Assembly: GCA_021234535.1 (NCBI GenBank)
Contig: CM037846.1
Coordinates: 13,284,705-13,348,704 of the forward strand
DNA: 64,000 nucleotides
Reading direction: 5' to 3'
Source of the DNA: Stichopus chloronotus
Lineage: Eukaryota; Echinodermata; Holothuroidea; Aspidochirotida; Stichopodidae
Shown: positions 13,386 through 25,045 of the stretch, piece after piece
How the letters are laid out: each line of letters starts with the position of its first letter
Numbering within the stretch: position 1 is the stretch's first letter
The notes under the pieces: generated by a model
Databases searched by the model: none
Seen by the model: the letters and a program-made list of their open reading frames with translations, nothing else
Told to the model about the DNA's origin: nothing
Position numbers and translations under genes: made by a program

Positions 13386-13809
13386 GTTTGTCATGTTTAT
13401 TTCATGAAAGTGTCAGGGAGAAACCTTGATGCAAATGACCACATAAAATTAGCGTTTCAGTCACCAGCATAGGTGTCTTTGGGGGGGGGGGGGAACTAGG
13501 GGTACTCCCCTAGGAAAATAATCAACTTGAAAATACAAAAACTTGAAACAATGTAACATCAACTTTTTGTAAGGGAAGTGGACACTTCCAAACCTCTTAG
13601 TTTTGAAAAGCACAGAATTTACTAAGCTGATATTCACAAGGCCAAAGAGACTTAGGAAGTTTTTCCTGTACTTTGAGAGGTATTTTGTTTCCTGTCAACT
13701 ATGCGCCAAACAATAGGAACACTCTGCTTAGTGTTATTGATTTCGATGATAATTGTAACCTTTGTAATCATGCATACGTGGATGTGCATGTGTGTGTGGA
13801 TGTTTGTGA

Positions 13810-14060
13810 TGCCCTACCTTGTAAACAAGTTATAATCTCAAGAAGGGAAGCTTTGACAGTTCTCATATTTACTATGTACATGTACCACATTGAGTAGCAG
13901 AACCCTATTGTTTTGGTGGTGGTCAAAGGTCATTTGGGGTCAACAATGGTCATACTGTGAGAACCTTGTAAACACGATATCTCAAGAAGGGAAGCTTGGA
14001 CAGACTTCATATTTAGTGTGAAGGTGTGCCTCATTGATTCTAAGGATACATAGCTGAAAT
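13810..14060 (+). repeat. Two units of the ~145-bp AGGTCA repeat
   Basis: CCTTGTAAACAAGTTATAAT at about 13816 and CCTTGTAAACACGATATCTC at about 13963 begin two units spaced about 147 bp. Both share ATCTCAAGAAGGGAAGCTT. Between them is TGGTCAAAGGTCA (13920-13932), a DR1-like pair. It is the same family as the array at 60055-60860. Confidence 0.85.
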
Positions 14061-17000
14061 TCACAAGGCCAGAAAGAGACTAGTATTGTATGGGCCATTT
14101 CCTTCGATCTGAGAGGCATTAAATCCAAAACTTTTCTCAGTGTGCTATGCGTCAACTGGTGTTGACGCTCTGCTTGCAGTGGGTAGTGTTATGGTAGTGG
14201 TAGTGTCGTTGCCTGGCACTTTTATCCATTGCCCCTGTCTGTTCCACCCCTCCCCCTCTTGGCAGAGACTAGTTATGTTACTACACCAATGTTCTTTTGG
14301 GGAGCACAATAAACCCCCTGATATCATCAATTGAAAGTTTTAACCTCCTCACTTTGAAGTGTTTTCTGCTGATGCCAGTAGTGGTGACCAGTTCTGACTC
14401 ACCGGTACTGACTGACTGGTGCGTCTCTAATCCCTCTCTGCAAGAAATGTGAAGATGGATGCCCGTGTGAAGCAAACTTAAGTTCTAAAGAACAGAAAGA
14501 AAAAAAAAAGATTAAGATATTGCTGCTTAGTGTCATTTTCTTTTGTAGTAAACCAAGATATATTTTTGTAGAAATGAAAAGAGGGAAATTTAAAGTCCTT
14601 TTTTTTTTTTTTTCTGGACATGGAGGACAAATCACCTTCTTTATGCCTGCTTTTGGAATCCCTGTGAGCTCATCTTCAATAAGTCATGGGCCCATGTTGC
14701 TAAGTTGGAATGATCTTGTGCTCGTCTGGTTGTTTTTTTGTAATCCCACTTCATTTACCTTCAAAGGGATTGATGATACACAGAGAAAGATAGGCATACA
14801 GACAGATCTATACAAATTTAGAATGGTAAATTAAATTTTGATTGTGTTAGTGTATGTCAATTTGTATAAGTTGCACTATGAAAGAGTCCTTCATCAGTGC
14901 ATACACAGTTTAGCAATGACAATGCTACTTTTGTATAATTTGCTTTCCTCCCCATATTGAGATTGAATTAGATATACCCCGTGTATGTGCAACGTGTAGT
15001 CGGTTTGTGTTATGCACATATATACATATAGTAGCCTCTGCTAGTGTTCCCGATGATGTCAGAATCCGGTTCTGAAATTGCTGGATCAAAAGTTTCACTC
15101 CATATGTGTGGCAGAATCCAGCATCTACGCGAACATCTTTGTCATGCCTGCACTGTACGTAAGATACGTATGTGGTGCCATCTTAAAGGCATCACCCCTA
15201 GCTATGTCATTTTCGTCCGGGAGGAATCGCTTCTGCTCTTCGATCGACATCAGATTCGAAAGATGCAGAAATCGCTAACATTACACAGAATGCACAGCAG
15301 CCCATGTTGTGGTTACACAGGTTGAGGAATTTCAGACAGGCTGTGGGAGGGGTTAGAAGTAACTGGTTGGGAGAATCGAAACTGTCTGTGGCGACAGGAA
15401 TCTCTGTCTTTGACAATCAAAGTGAAATCTCACACTGAACTTGAAGCCCAATACCTGACTGACTGTGGATGGCTGGTGGGGTTGTCCTTGATCCAATTTT
15501 TGGACCCCTGCAAGCACTAGCTGCTGCGCAATGAAAGTACGAGTGACTGATTATAACAAGGTACATTTTTCTGTCTGTGGCTGAGAGTAATCAGTCATGA
15601 TGGACATTCTCTACTGAGTGAAAACATTCTCAGACTGGACAGTCACCTGTACAGTTGATGAGCTCTGCCGAAGCTCAACGTTCACAAGAGATGCAAAGGG
15701 CAGTATTTTTGGAGCATGACTTTATATAGTGCCCTTTCTACTAAACTGCTCATTTCTGGATTTGTTTCTTTGGTAAACTTGTGCAGTATCTGAAGCAACC
15801 CTGTTACAGTACTTAGTCTTTTGTTATTGAGAATGAGCTATGCATTTGATTGCCAAAATATTCTCATATTCATACCTTTTTGTGATTTGTTCATCATGAA
15901 AATGAATAGTGAATGAATTGAATAAGTGGATTCTTAATGAAACCAATGTTGGTGCTTGGGCATTGTTTCATGTGAAGATATGTTCAGACTTTAACTGGAA
16001 CATTGAAGGGAGGAGGGGAGGCTCATCACTAGAAGAATGAGAGGTACTTAGGAAGAGCCCTCCCCCCCATAAACTGTAGGCCAAGGATGACCCTACTTGA
16101 TCAAGCAAATTAGAAAGTACTCTCATGTTGCAGCAGCAAGCATTTTCATCTACATTACAAACTCCTGTTTGAAGTTCTCGGCTTTTGCTGCGGTTGATGC
16201 ACATGTACGTACACGAATGGTAAATTGAACGGTTTACTTTTCAGTGCTTGGTGAAGCGCTGCAGTAGTTGTTGTTCCTGCTGGTACCCTTGACTTTTCCC
16301 ACTCCATTTTTACACCAATGCCTGTCATACTGTGCATGAACGAGCCAGTTGAACATCCTCAAAGGGAGCTATGGTTGGCTCTACACAGTGGATACATGAA
16401 CAGCTTTGTCAACAAATTGTAGTGTTTTTTTAGTATTTTGTAATTGTAGTATTTTTTCGTTTGCTTGAATCATTCTACCTCATGAATAGTGTAATTACTT
16501 TTACCTGTTTACAGTAATTATTACCACTGTGCAGTAGAGTACAACTTTCATTATCTCCCTGTTGCAGAGATCTGCTGATATAAATTGTGCAATGCAGTCT
16601 GCTTTCTTCCCCATTTTGCTCTTGCCATATTGCAACTGGCTTGCAGCTACATGCCAGGTTGTTTTTAATTTCCTCAGCATGTGGGAATGTTTTCATGGCA
16701 GGTGCTTTATCAGACCTGCTTCACCAGTCATGTGTGAAGACAAGTCTGTTATACTCCAAATCAAAGCTGTTTTTTGATGAACATCGAATTGTTACGACCT
16801 AGAGCTTTATTCTCCCAGTTGACCTGTAGCGACAACAGCATGCACAGTACATACTGTACCTTTCTGTAGTACAGTATTGCGCGTTCTTAAAGCCTGAGAC
16901 TGTACAACTAAGGAAGATACTGCATGATGTGACATATTGTACAAAGGAAACATTCCTTGGAAGTCGGGGTCTCCTGGAAACCTTGGTGACAATCGCCTGT

Positions 17001-18356
17001 GTAACTGTGAATGGCATCTTACGTCTGTCTTTTGAACTCACTGTGGCATCCTCCCTGGCAGGCAACACTCCACCAACACTTAATTCATGCACTCTAAGTT
17101 GCGTGCTTTTGTAATCTTAATCCTGTATTCAGTTTTTCTGTAAATTTATATCTTGTTGTCTGCTGTGTTGTGTGCTCATGTTGATTTGCAGCAATTTATC
17201 CACTATGCAAATACTTTGAGACATAAAATTTTGTATCTTACCATGGTTTAAAGATACACTAGTTCCCAAGACTAGATGCACTTTATCTGGTTGGTATCAT
17301 ATATCATATTTTGCTACACAATTTAATCACCAGACTAAGTGGCAAAGGCAATCATGTGTATTGTAACAAATGAAGGTACATCCAGGTTTCAAAATTTGCT
17401 GTGCATGTTGTATGTTAACCTTTCAAAGTACAGTATTCCCATAATGATGATAGCCAGTGTTGTTGAGTAGGCTACAGTACAGTATAGGCCTACTACTGTG
17501 AGAGAGGGCAATGTACACTGGTTTGATGTTTTGTTCAGGATCATCGTACTTTATTACTTAGCAAACAGTAAATGAGTGTTTCACAAGTGTATGTTAGCAT
17601 TGCATGAATTTGCATGACTGAACACAAACCATAAAGTAAACTTCAAGAATGAACTTTGCACAAGAAAAAAAAAAATTTCTAACTGTTCACTCACTGTGCA
17701 ACAACTGAGTATGCATGTAAAGTTGGACACCTGTAAGTAAAGTGCACAGATTCAAATTTTCAACTGAGTTCATTCTCTCTCTCCACTTTGACATTTGTAC
17801 CCCTTTGCTAAGGCAAAGAGAGCACCCACACACCAGCACCAGCTGCCTGATGTTGCCCATAGATGTTATATCATACATGGACAGATCACAGTGCACACCC
17901 TAGGTTAGCAGCTACTGTAGGTTGCTGAGCAAATTGTAAAACAAGTGAGTAAATGACACACGTTGTGAGACCCCATTATGAGCCTTAGTACTAGACAGGG
18001 CAAAGGATCACTTGGAACTGCTGTCACTATGGCGGGGCTGGAAAATGAAAATAAAATCAATATACAGTAGCAAGTACTGTACCTTGACTAGTGTGTGTGG
18101 TGATATTCACACCCTGCTGTGGTAACGTTTAGTTACAAATCAATGGTGTGTGGGTTTTTCCACATGCCTTTAGTTCTGGTAGCAGCTGGGCTAGGCATGA
18201 TCATTCATGGTATGCTACAGTGAGCTATATATAGTACTATAGGGTGTTAATTAAATTAAGGAATCAATGTTTGATCCTAATGCTCGGCTTAATGTCAGCA
18301 ATTACCTCATACCTACAATGTTATTTATGAGTGAAAGCACGTCACTAGTTGTAGGA

Positions 18357-18492
18357 TAAAAAATAAACCCTATTAAAATCATGATTTTAATTGAAAATAC
18401 ACGATTTTTTTTATTTCAATCAATTTTGTATGATTTAGATTGAAATGATGTCAAAAATTGTATAGAAAAGAGAAAAGAACAACCCTGTGTGA
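18357..18492. repeat. ATTTAAATC-type AT-rich repeat
   Basis: This imperfectly self-complementary AT-rich sequence, rich in AAAATCATGATTTTAAT-like words, resembles 20560-20680 and 20990-21130. It is probably a degraded non-autonomous element. No clean ends were found. Confidence 0.45.
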
Positions 18493-19834
18493 CAGTGATC
18501 AAAATCATAATTTTCAGCTAAAGTTTTTCACCTCTTTGAAGATGAAAATGGTCTTGATGGACAAAATGAAAGTTAAATTATGATGAGCAAGACAAAAGAA
18601 GGCCAAGATCTAATTTTTGTCACAGGGTAATGTGTAGTCTCCAATCTTCTGTACCGCTGTGAGACAGACTGCATGTGATAGTGGTCCCAGCAGTGCCATT
18701 GACTTCTAGTCAGTGCGTACACTGCACCATCTTTATGAGTTGCTATAGCATCGAGCCCATCCTGCAGACTTGCAAAGTGACCGGTAGAGGGGGGATAACA
18801 ATTTCAGAGGACACTAAGCTTTGGTTAAATGGAGAAGTATTATAATTACAGTAACTTAGAATTGCAAGTTAATTTGTAAATGGCTTCAAGTGATGAAAAT
18901 GTTAAAAATACTCTATGGCCACAAGGGATCGGTGGGTTAGTTGGGGACATGAGGGGGATGCAGCCCAATTAGAGCAATAGACCTGGCCCAAATTCCTCTT
19001 TCCACTTCCCCCCATTGATTGTGGGCATAATATCTTAATTCCTGCACCCACACGTTACAAGTTCGGACACTAAAATTGCATTCTGGAGCCTAGCCTCGTC
19101 AGAAAGCATTCGGATTCCGAACTTACCCTCACTTGTCCACAAGTTGCTGAAACCTTGTAGCTACCGTACCTCTTCATATATCTAAACTTCGGACCTTTCA
19201 TCTTTTGTGCACTAGAGTTTAAGACTCGCTTCTTTTGTCTCTCCTACACCTCTACAAATGTTGGCCATCTTTTGTGAAGCTCCATGAGCTGTTGCCCTTG
19301 TGTAGTGGAATAATAATGAAAAATAATCATAAAAATAACAAATTATCCTATTTAAAATTGTTATTATTATTACCATACAGTTTTGTGAAACTTTTGTGGT
19401 CAGTCTCTTTCATTGTTACAGCTAGTAGGTTGCAGGTTTCGCTGAATCTTCATCGCAACTTTCCAGCTGCTCAGACTTTAATTCTGCCACATCCACGCTG
19501 CAAATTTTTCATTAGCATGCTTTTTGAGCAGTACACTCAAGCTATGTAAATCAATTTCTGTACGTCCCAGGGCAACACTTTAAGGGAACATTATGTGAAC
19601 AATGAAAGACGGAGACAGATCATCCTAAATGTTGAATACTTGCACTTTCCTATCCTTTAAAAATAAGTAAACACACAAGCAAACATTTATTTTCCAGTTG
19701 TTTTTCCCCAAGACACTTCTCTCACAACAGCCCTTGAAGAAAAAACAACCTGCGAAATGTTATGCTAAGCTTACAGTCCACAGATACAATACTTGCAGCT
19801 GCTTGTGCAATCCAATATAGGCTGGCAGAGGACT

Positions 19835-20090
19835 AAGTATGCTTGCACATAATTACAAATTGGCCAGAGCTGGTGAAGAGGTGACTGAATGCTTGCACAA
19901 GCATGCTACTGTTAGCTTGCAGTAAACTTTTCCATCCTCTGCAAGTAAGCATGAGCTTTCACAAGCACTATGAGTTCAGTGAGAAATTAGCATACATATG
20001 CCATAGTAGCCTATGAAAGCTTGCGCAAACTAAGCTAGTATACGCAAAGCTTGTGCAAGCTGCCATAGGCATACGGTTTAAAGTATCATT
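19835..20090. repeat. Foldback cluster of GCTTGCACAAGC motifs
   Basis: Imperfect palindromes recur: TGCTTGCACAAGCA (19890-19903), GCTTTCACAAGC (about 19956), AGCTTGCGCAA (about 20025) and AGCTTGTGCAAGCT (20048-20061). The last two sit in longer inverted arms (about 19994-20035 against 20040-20085). The cluster ends about 110 bp before the exon 2 acceptor. Confidence 0.6.
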
Positions 20091-20198
20091 ATTGCAAACA
20101 CTGATATAGTTAAATATTTGTGTTAGATACATCATGTTTAATGGTACCTTTGCATGGATCTCTGATATTTTGCAGCTTTCTTTGGTCTTTCATTTCAG

Positions 20199-20331
20199 GA
20201 TACATCGCCGGTGACCAACAGCGACGATACTAAGCTGATCGAGGAGGAAGGGGGTAAGAGTCAGGCCACCAGCGGCATCACTGGAGGAAGCGTCAACCTA
20301 GCTAACAGTATCTTGGGATCGGGTATCATAG
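20199..20331 (+). CDS. SLC38A11: SLC38A11-like coding exon 2 (transmembrane 1 start)
   Basis: This exon encodes residues 28-72. The acceptor is CATTTCAG before 20199 and the donor is G|GTGAGA after 20331 (phase 1). It starts with an acidic, polar stretch (TNSDDTKLIEEEGG) and ends in the first membrane helix with NLANSILGSGIIG. That motif is the strongest family mark of SLC38 and related AAAP carriers and lines the substrate and sodium site. G72 is split across the intron. Confidence 0.94.
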
Positions 20332-20989
20332 GTGAGATGACAGTTACTAAGAAATATAAACATGGATCATTAATGTTGCACATTTGTTGCAGTGAGGCAC
20401 CACAGGTGTACTTCTTGATTCTGTTTATGGGTCATACCTTGTTCAATTTCATAGTTTTAAGGGGTTGACATTGTGTTCTGTAAATACGACTCTTTAAGTG
20501 TGTTCCACTAGCACTCAGTTGCATTTGTTAAATTATAAACTAGTTATACCACAAAAAATTGTAAAATATAACATTCAAATTTGACATAAAAAAAAATCAT
20601 TACGATCTGATTTTAATAGAAAAGAATTGGATTTGAATAAAAAAAAATCATTAACAAACATCAACAACCCTGCATATGTCTCTTGGCCCGGACCAATGTC
20701 ATGCTTCTGAATTGATAAGAATCGGGGAAAAAAATGTCCTTCCAGGCAGAAAATACCTGAAAGTGACTTTCGGTACTTGTCGCAAGTTTGCAAGTTCTAA
20801 AACTTGATGCAAACACACGGGTGGTCTTTCTTAGACGAAATAAGTACCAAAAAAAAACTAGATGATGATATCTGGTGGATAGCTGGCTGGGTGGGAGGGG
20901 GAAAGTTCGAACTTGCAGGTTGTCTTTGCCAAGTTATAAACCCCTCGGCTACGCAGTTGCCTACCAGGATTGTTTATTGTTTTTCTTAT

Positions 20990-21130
20990 TCTTAAAAAAA
21001 ATTATGATTTTAAAAATCAGTTACTTAAATCAAACAAAGTGATTTAAATCAAATAAATAAAAAAGTCACAATTTTTTTTCAATTGAAAATGTGACTGTGA
21101 TTTTAATCGGGTTGATTTCAATCAAGCAAG
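20990..21130. repeat. ATTTAAATC-type AT-rich repeat
   Basis: Several GATTTAAATCAA-like words in alternating orientation make this stretch largely self-complementary. It is similar in kind to 18357-18492 and 20560-20680. Confidence 0.5.
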
Positions 21131-21570
21131 CCTGCGCTGCATATTGAGGACCTCATACATATCTCATGAATATTGAAACTTTGCAAAAACATTACAATGA
21201 CACTTTCAGCGATCCTGGGACATTGTATCCTGTGTTGCAAAATTTTGAAGAACAAAGGTCACAACCTCCTCACACCCTCTGCTTGAGCAGACTTAACGTT
21301 ACTGTTGACAGATCAAGTACCCAAGATTTGTTCCCATTGAGTGTAAAATTGCCTCACTGCAAATTTGTGGATTCAGTTGTTGCAGGATAAAAGGTAATGT
21401 GAAGGGGGAGTGGTGGTAAGGTATATATGGAATACGTGGGGGAGCCTGAGGTATGATAAAAGTGATTACCTTGTCAAGTTGCAACCACTGCATGTGAGTA
21501 CCCGATCAGTGGCCTGTAATTGTATTCTGGTATGCACTGCCATATTTAACCACTGCTGTGGCCAAGCGGA

Positions 21571-21583
21571 CAAAGATGGCGGC
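21571..21583 (-). promoter_or_regulatory. YY1-like motif in intron 2
   Basis: CAAAGATGGCGGC carries the full AAGATGGCGGC core typical of YY1 sites near transcription starts. It lies in a locally GC-richer stretch (21540-21620). An alternative or antisense start is possible but unproven; the strand is uncertain. Confidence 0.3.
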
Positions 21584-22799
21584 ATTGGAAGCAATCAATC
21601 ATAGCAACCTTAAGTTCCAGATTTTGATTCCCAAGGACAGGTAACAGAAAGACGGATTTTTCATCTAAGAATAATTCATGATTTTCAGGTCTGAACTGAC
21701 TTTGTGAAAGAAAAAAATAAATATGAAATGTGTTCTAAAATTGGTGAATTGACCCATGTGAAGTTGTAAGCCACAGGCTTCCTCTGCACTTGCACCTGTT
21801 TGTACAGTTAATGGTCAGTGTTAGCCATCCAAATGATACAGTAGATCTAATCCTCTCATCAGTTTAGAATTCTTGATTTAAAAAGATGAAGACACTGGTG
21901 ATTCATGCCTGCTGTTCTCGTTTGACGATGATGTAGACCTGCAGCAGAAGCAAGACCTGGTTATATTTTGGAGGAGAAGAACTTTAGTAAACTGCGTCAT
22001 TTCAAGGTGCTCTTGACCGTGCTCGCCTGGTCGATCATCCTCACAGGCCTGCCAGTGATTCAGAGGGGATCAAAATCGCAAGGTCATTGTCATTTAAAAA
22101 ATGTTGTGTGCCGCATTGCCAGAGACTTACAAGAATCACCTTAGTGAGATATTTAGTGACATATATCTTGTATTCTTTTTATGACACTGCAGATTACATT
22201 CTCATACATTTTAACTGCAGCTGACTGCCATTTTAGTCTGAAAGATGGTCAAAGAATGAGATTTTAGGTTGATGATCTACAGTACGTCTTCGGTTGGGCA
22301 AGGAGAGGGGTAAGATGGCCCTGGCAACCCTCTTCATCCATAAAAATTTTTAAGTGTCTGAGCAATTCTGTTATACTTCTTTAACGATCAATGAACTATT
22401 AACCTTTTTTTTTATTTCTGTTTTCGCATCGGCTGTGTAGCGAAATTTCCCTCGGCGTATTTGGGTAATGGTCTAAATAGTCCTTGTGAAATTTTGACAT
22501 TTTTGTGGAAGCATGCTTTTGACTTTTAAAACTAGCACATTGTCTGTGGACCTCACATACAGTACCTGTGTATCTAGCTGTATTTCCTTGCAAGGCTGTA
22601 CTCATTTCACAGACACACCCCTCTTTATGTACCCTGTGATTTCCCCTGCCCCTCCCTTCTATGACAGCATAGAAATGGTTGTTTCTGGTGTACATGTATG
22701 GTTACCCGACCGTGTGACTCATATTTGCGGTCCAGTTTCCTGCATCACGATTTTTATCTCGTGCCTTGTCGATAGAAGTGGAAGCTGGACAGGTAATAC

Positions 22800-23138
22800 C
22801 AGGGTTCCTGTGCTCATGGAAAACCTAGGCTGGGAAGGTCACAAAGATGTGGAAATTATTTCAAGGTCTGGAAAGCTTGTGAAATGCAGTGAAATAGTGT
22901 GAACGTCTGGAAAAGTCGAGGGAATTTTCACACAGTGAGGTCATGTTCCTTCCTCCCTCATAATATTAAAATGTCCTCTCTCTCATTACATCATTTATTG
23001 TTCTTTCATCTCACATTCCTTTGAAATTCTGCTGCTTTAGCCGAAAACTTCCATAAGGAGGGAAGATCGTGGAAATTCTTGATTTGGTCTCGGGGAAAGT
23101 CATGAATACTGATTCCAAAAGATAGTGCAGGAACCCTG
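22800..23138. mobile_element. hAT-like MITE, 339 bp
   Basis: The ends are CAGGGTTCCTG (22800-22810) and CAGGAACCCTG (23128-23138), a perfect 11-bp terminal inverted repeat. The flanking 8-mers GGTAATAC (22792-22799) and TGTAATAG (23139-23146) share six of eight bases, as expected for an aged 8-bp hAT target duplication. The interior has repeated TGGAAA and GTCATG words and no transposase. CAGGGTTCC ends are well known in hAT-related non-autonomous elements of animals. Confidence 0.82.
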
Positions 23139-23960
23139 TGTAATAGTGTAAACTGAATTTGTCATATGTACCTACTAACAAGTGGACTATTGTTCAGTAG
23201 TATAGACAAGTTGGCCATAAGTTAAGCCAGCAGTGACACCTCAACTAATCTACATAATCCCTCCATCACCCCCTCCCCCCTTTCTTTTGTTCTCAATCTA
23301 CTCTCCTCATTTACAATTCAGTTCACCATTTACAGTGCGTGCTCTTGAATCAGGTTTATGTACTGTCAGTGACCCTGCAACTGAATCGCAGCCTCTCCTG
23401 GGATTTCAAAAAAGGAAATGGGATGTTGCTGCAGTTAGAAAATGAAGTATGTCAGATCGCAGTAAACTGCTTTACTTAGGTTTCATCATGATACCAATTT
23501 AAAACATCCTTTGGCTGGAGAATCATCATGTGCATGGCACTGATCCCTGTTGTACTTGTTCTCTCATGCAGCGTAGACTTTTATGGCCCCAGGTTGAAAT
23601 AAAGGAGGATGTACATACATACATTAGTTGAAATGAAGACCTTACATTCTCCGTCCAAATGAACACGCCTTAGACGTACTTCCAGGAAAAGAGCGTAGAT
23701 TATGAGTGATACAGTAGTTCTTGTCAGTCTCTGGGACTGGAATCCTGACCTCGATGAATCCCACGGTCATCATCCCGAGGATGCACGGGTTAAAGCTTGA
23801 AACTTTCCCTGAAAATTGAGGCAAATCGAGGCAAATATCAAACTCTTCTCCGTGGCCAGTCACTTATTTTCTCAATGGTTCAATGTATCTATACTGCAAG
23901 ATGTCTGGCAGATTTTCTGATGTGAGAAAAATGCCCAACCTTTTTAACTTATCTTATTTG

Positions 23961-24022
23961 TCCACCACTTTGCTATTTTTTTTTTTTTTTGAGTCACGCT
24001 ATTTTTTTTTTTTTGAGTCACT
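23961..24022. repeat. Short tandem duplication with T runs
   Basis: The unit GCTATTTTT...GAGTCAC is present twice in a row, each with a long T run. Confidence 0.8.
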
Positions 24023-24549
24023 GTCAGTACCGTATTATTGAAAGGAGTGTGTTGTAATTAACAGGGGTGATACAATGGAGTCATTCTTTGGTGTTTTGGT
24101 CATGTTTACAAGTCAGATATTTCTGACACGTTTGAATGTAGAATCAGTCACCCTGTGAACCTCACTTGATTCCCTCTTTTGTGTGACCCCACAGATCATT
24201 AAATGTCCCTCTTTCAACCCCAGAGTGTACCTCCCACTTCAATGCCGATGACACTACAATGAACTTCCGATGAATATATATGTATCCTTTTATCCACCCC
24301 CCCCCCCGGCCGATGACCAACTTTGATTCCCCCTTTGAGCCCCTCATCACAAACTTTGTCCAGTTTCAGTTTCATACAACGGCCAAGAAGTAAGTTAGAC
24401 ATTCTGTACATGTTTGAAAGATATACTTGAAAGCAATAATCAAAGAAATGGTTTGTCAAGTTCAGACACTTAGCTCCAGCTATCAGTGGCTGCATGTATT
24501 GCAGGGTCTTAAATATCAATGTGCTGAATTGTGTAAGATGACAAATGAC

Positions 24550-25045
24550 ATTTTGAAATATTGAACTGCATTTGTCATTAAAAATCTTGAAAATAGCCAC
24601 AAATGCCTTCAAAATCCATCAAATACTGACAATTTTACAGGCAAATACCTGTTGTACCTGCATGACACCATTTGAGCAAACATTGGCTACAGTAATTATC
24701 CAAATTTATGACATCAAAAGAGGGACTTGCCTGTCTTATTTTGTCCTTTGTTTACTTAACCTTTATTTCAAGGACAATTGAGAATTTATCTACGCTCTGA
24801 TGGTTTTGTTTTGGAAGCAAGTATGCATTTTCTTCTTTACAAAGTACAATGTGATGGCCAAGAATTAAGTAATTAAGAGATCTATAAAACTGAAACAGTG
24901 CAATACTCCATGTCATCATGTTTGCATTTTGATAAAACTTTGTATATCTCAAAAATGGAAACAGAAACACAATTCCAATGGATTTTGATTCAGGGTTTCT
25001 CTCTGCAATTTTTGAATACAGCCAGCTCTTTCTCAAGATGCAGGT
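24550..25045 (+). repeat. Dispersed repeat, copy 1
   Basis: Ordered blocks are shared with 39745-40215: CTGACAATTTTACA, ATGACATCAA, TTTTGGAAG with a following TTCTTCTTT, GCATTTTGATAAAACTTTG-like sequence, ATATCTCA and CCAGCTCTTT. The copies have diverged with many indels. No coding or terminal repeats were recognised. Confidence 0.6.

Larger units (their letters stand above)
13386..20198 (+). other. Intron 1 of the SLC38A11-like gene
   Basis: This is a 6.8 kb phase 0 intron. It contains a G homopolymer just after exon 1 (about 13480-13493), two units of the AGGTCA-bearing repeat (13810-14050), AT-rich repeat sequence near 18360-18490, and a foldback cluster just before the acceptor (19835-20090). 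No nested gene was recognised. A GC-richer stretch at 15040-15420 could be an old repeat. Confidence 0.85.

Noticed and set aside
22513..22902. 129-codon plus-strand open frame
   Set aside because: Its 3' part lies inside the hAT-like MITE and the rest has no domain or splice context; a chance frame.
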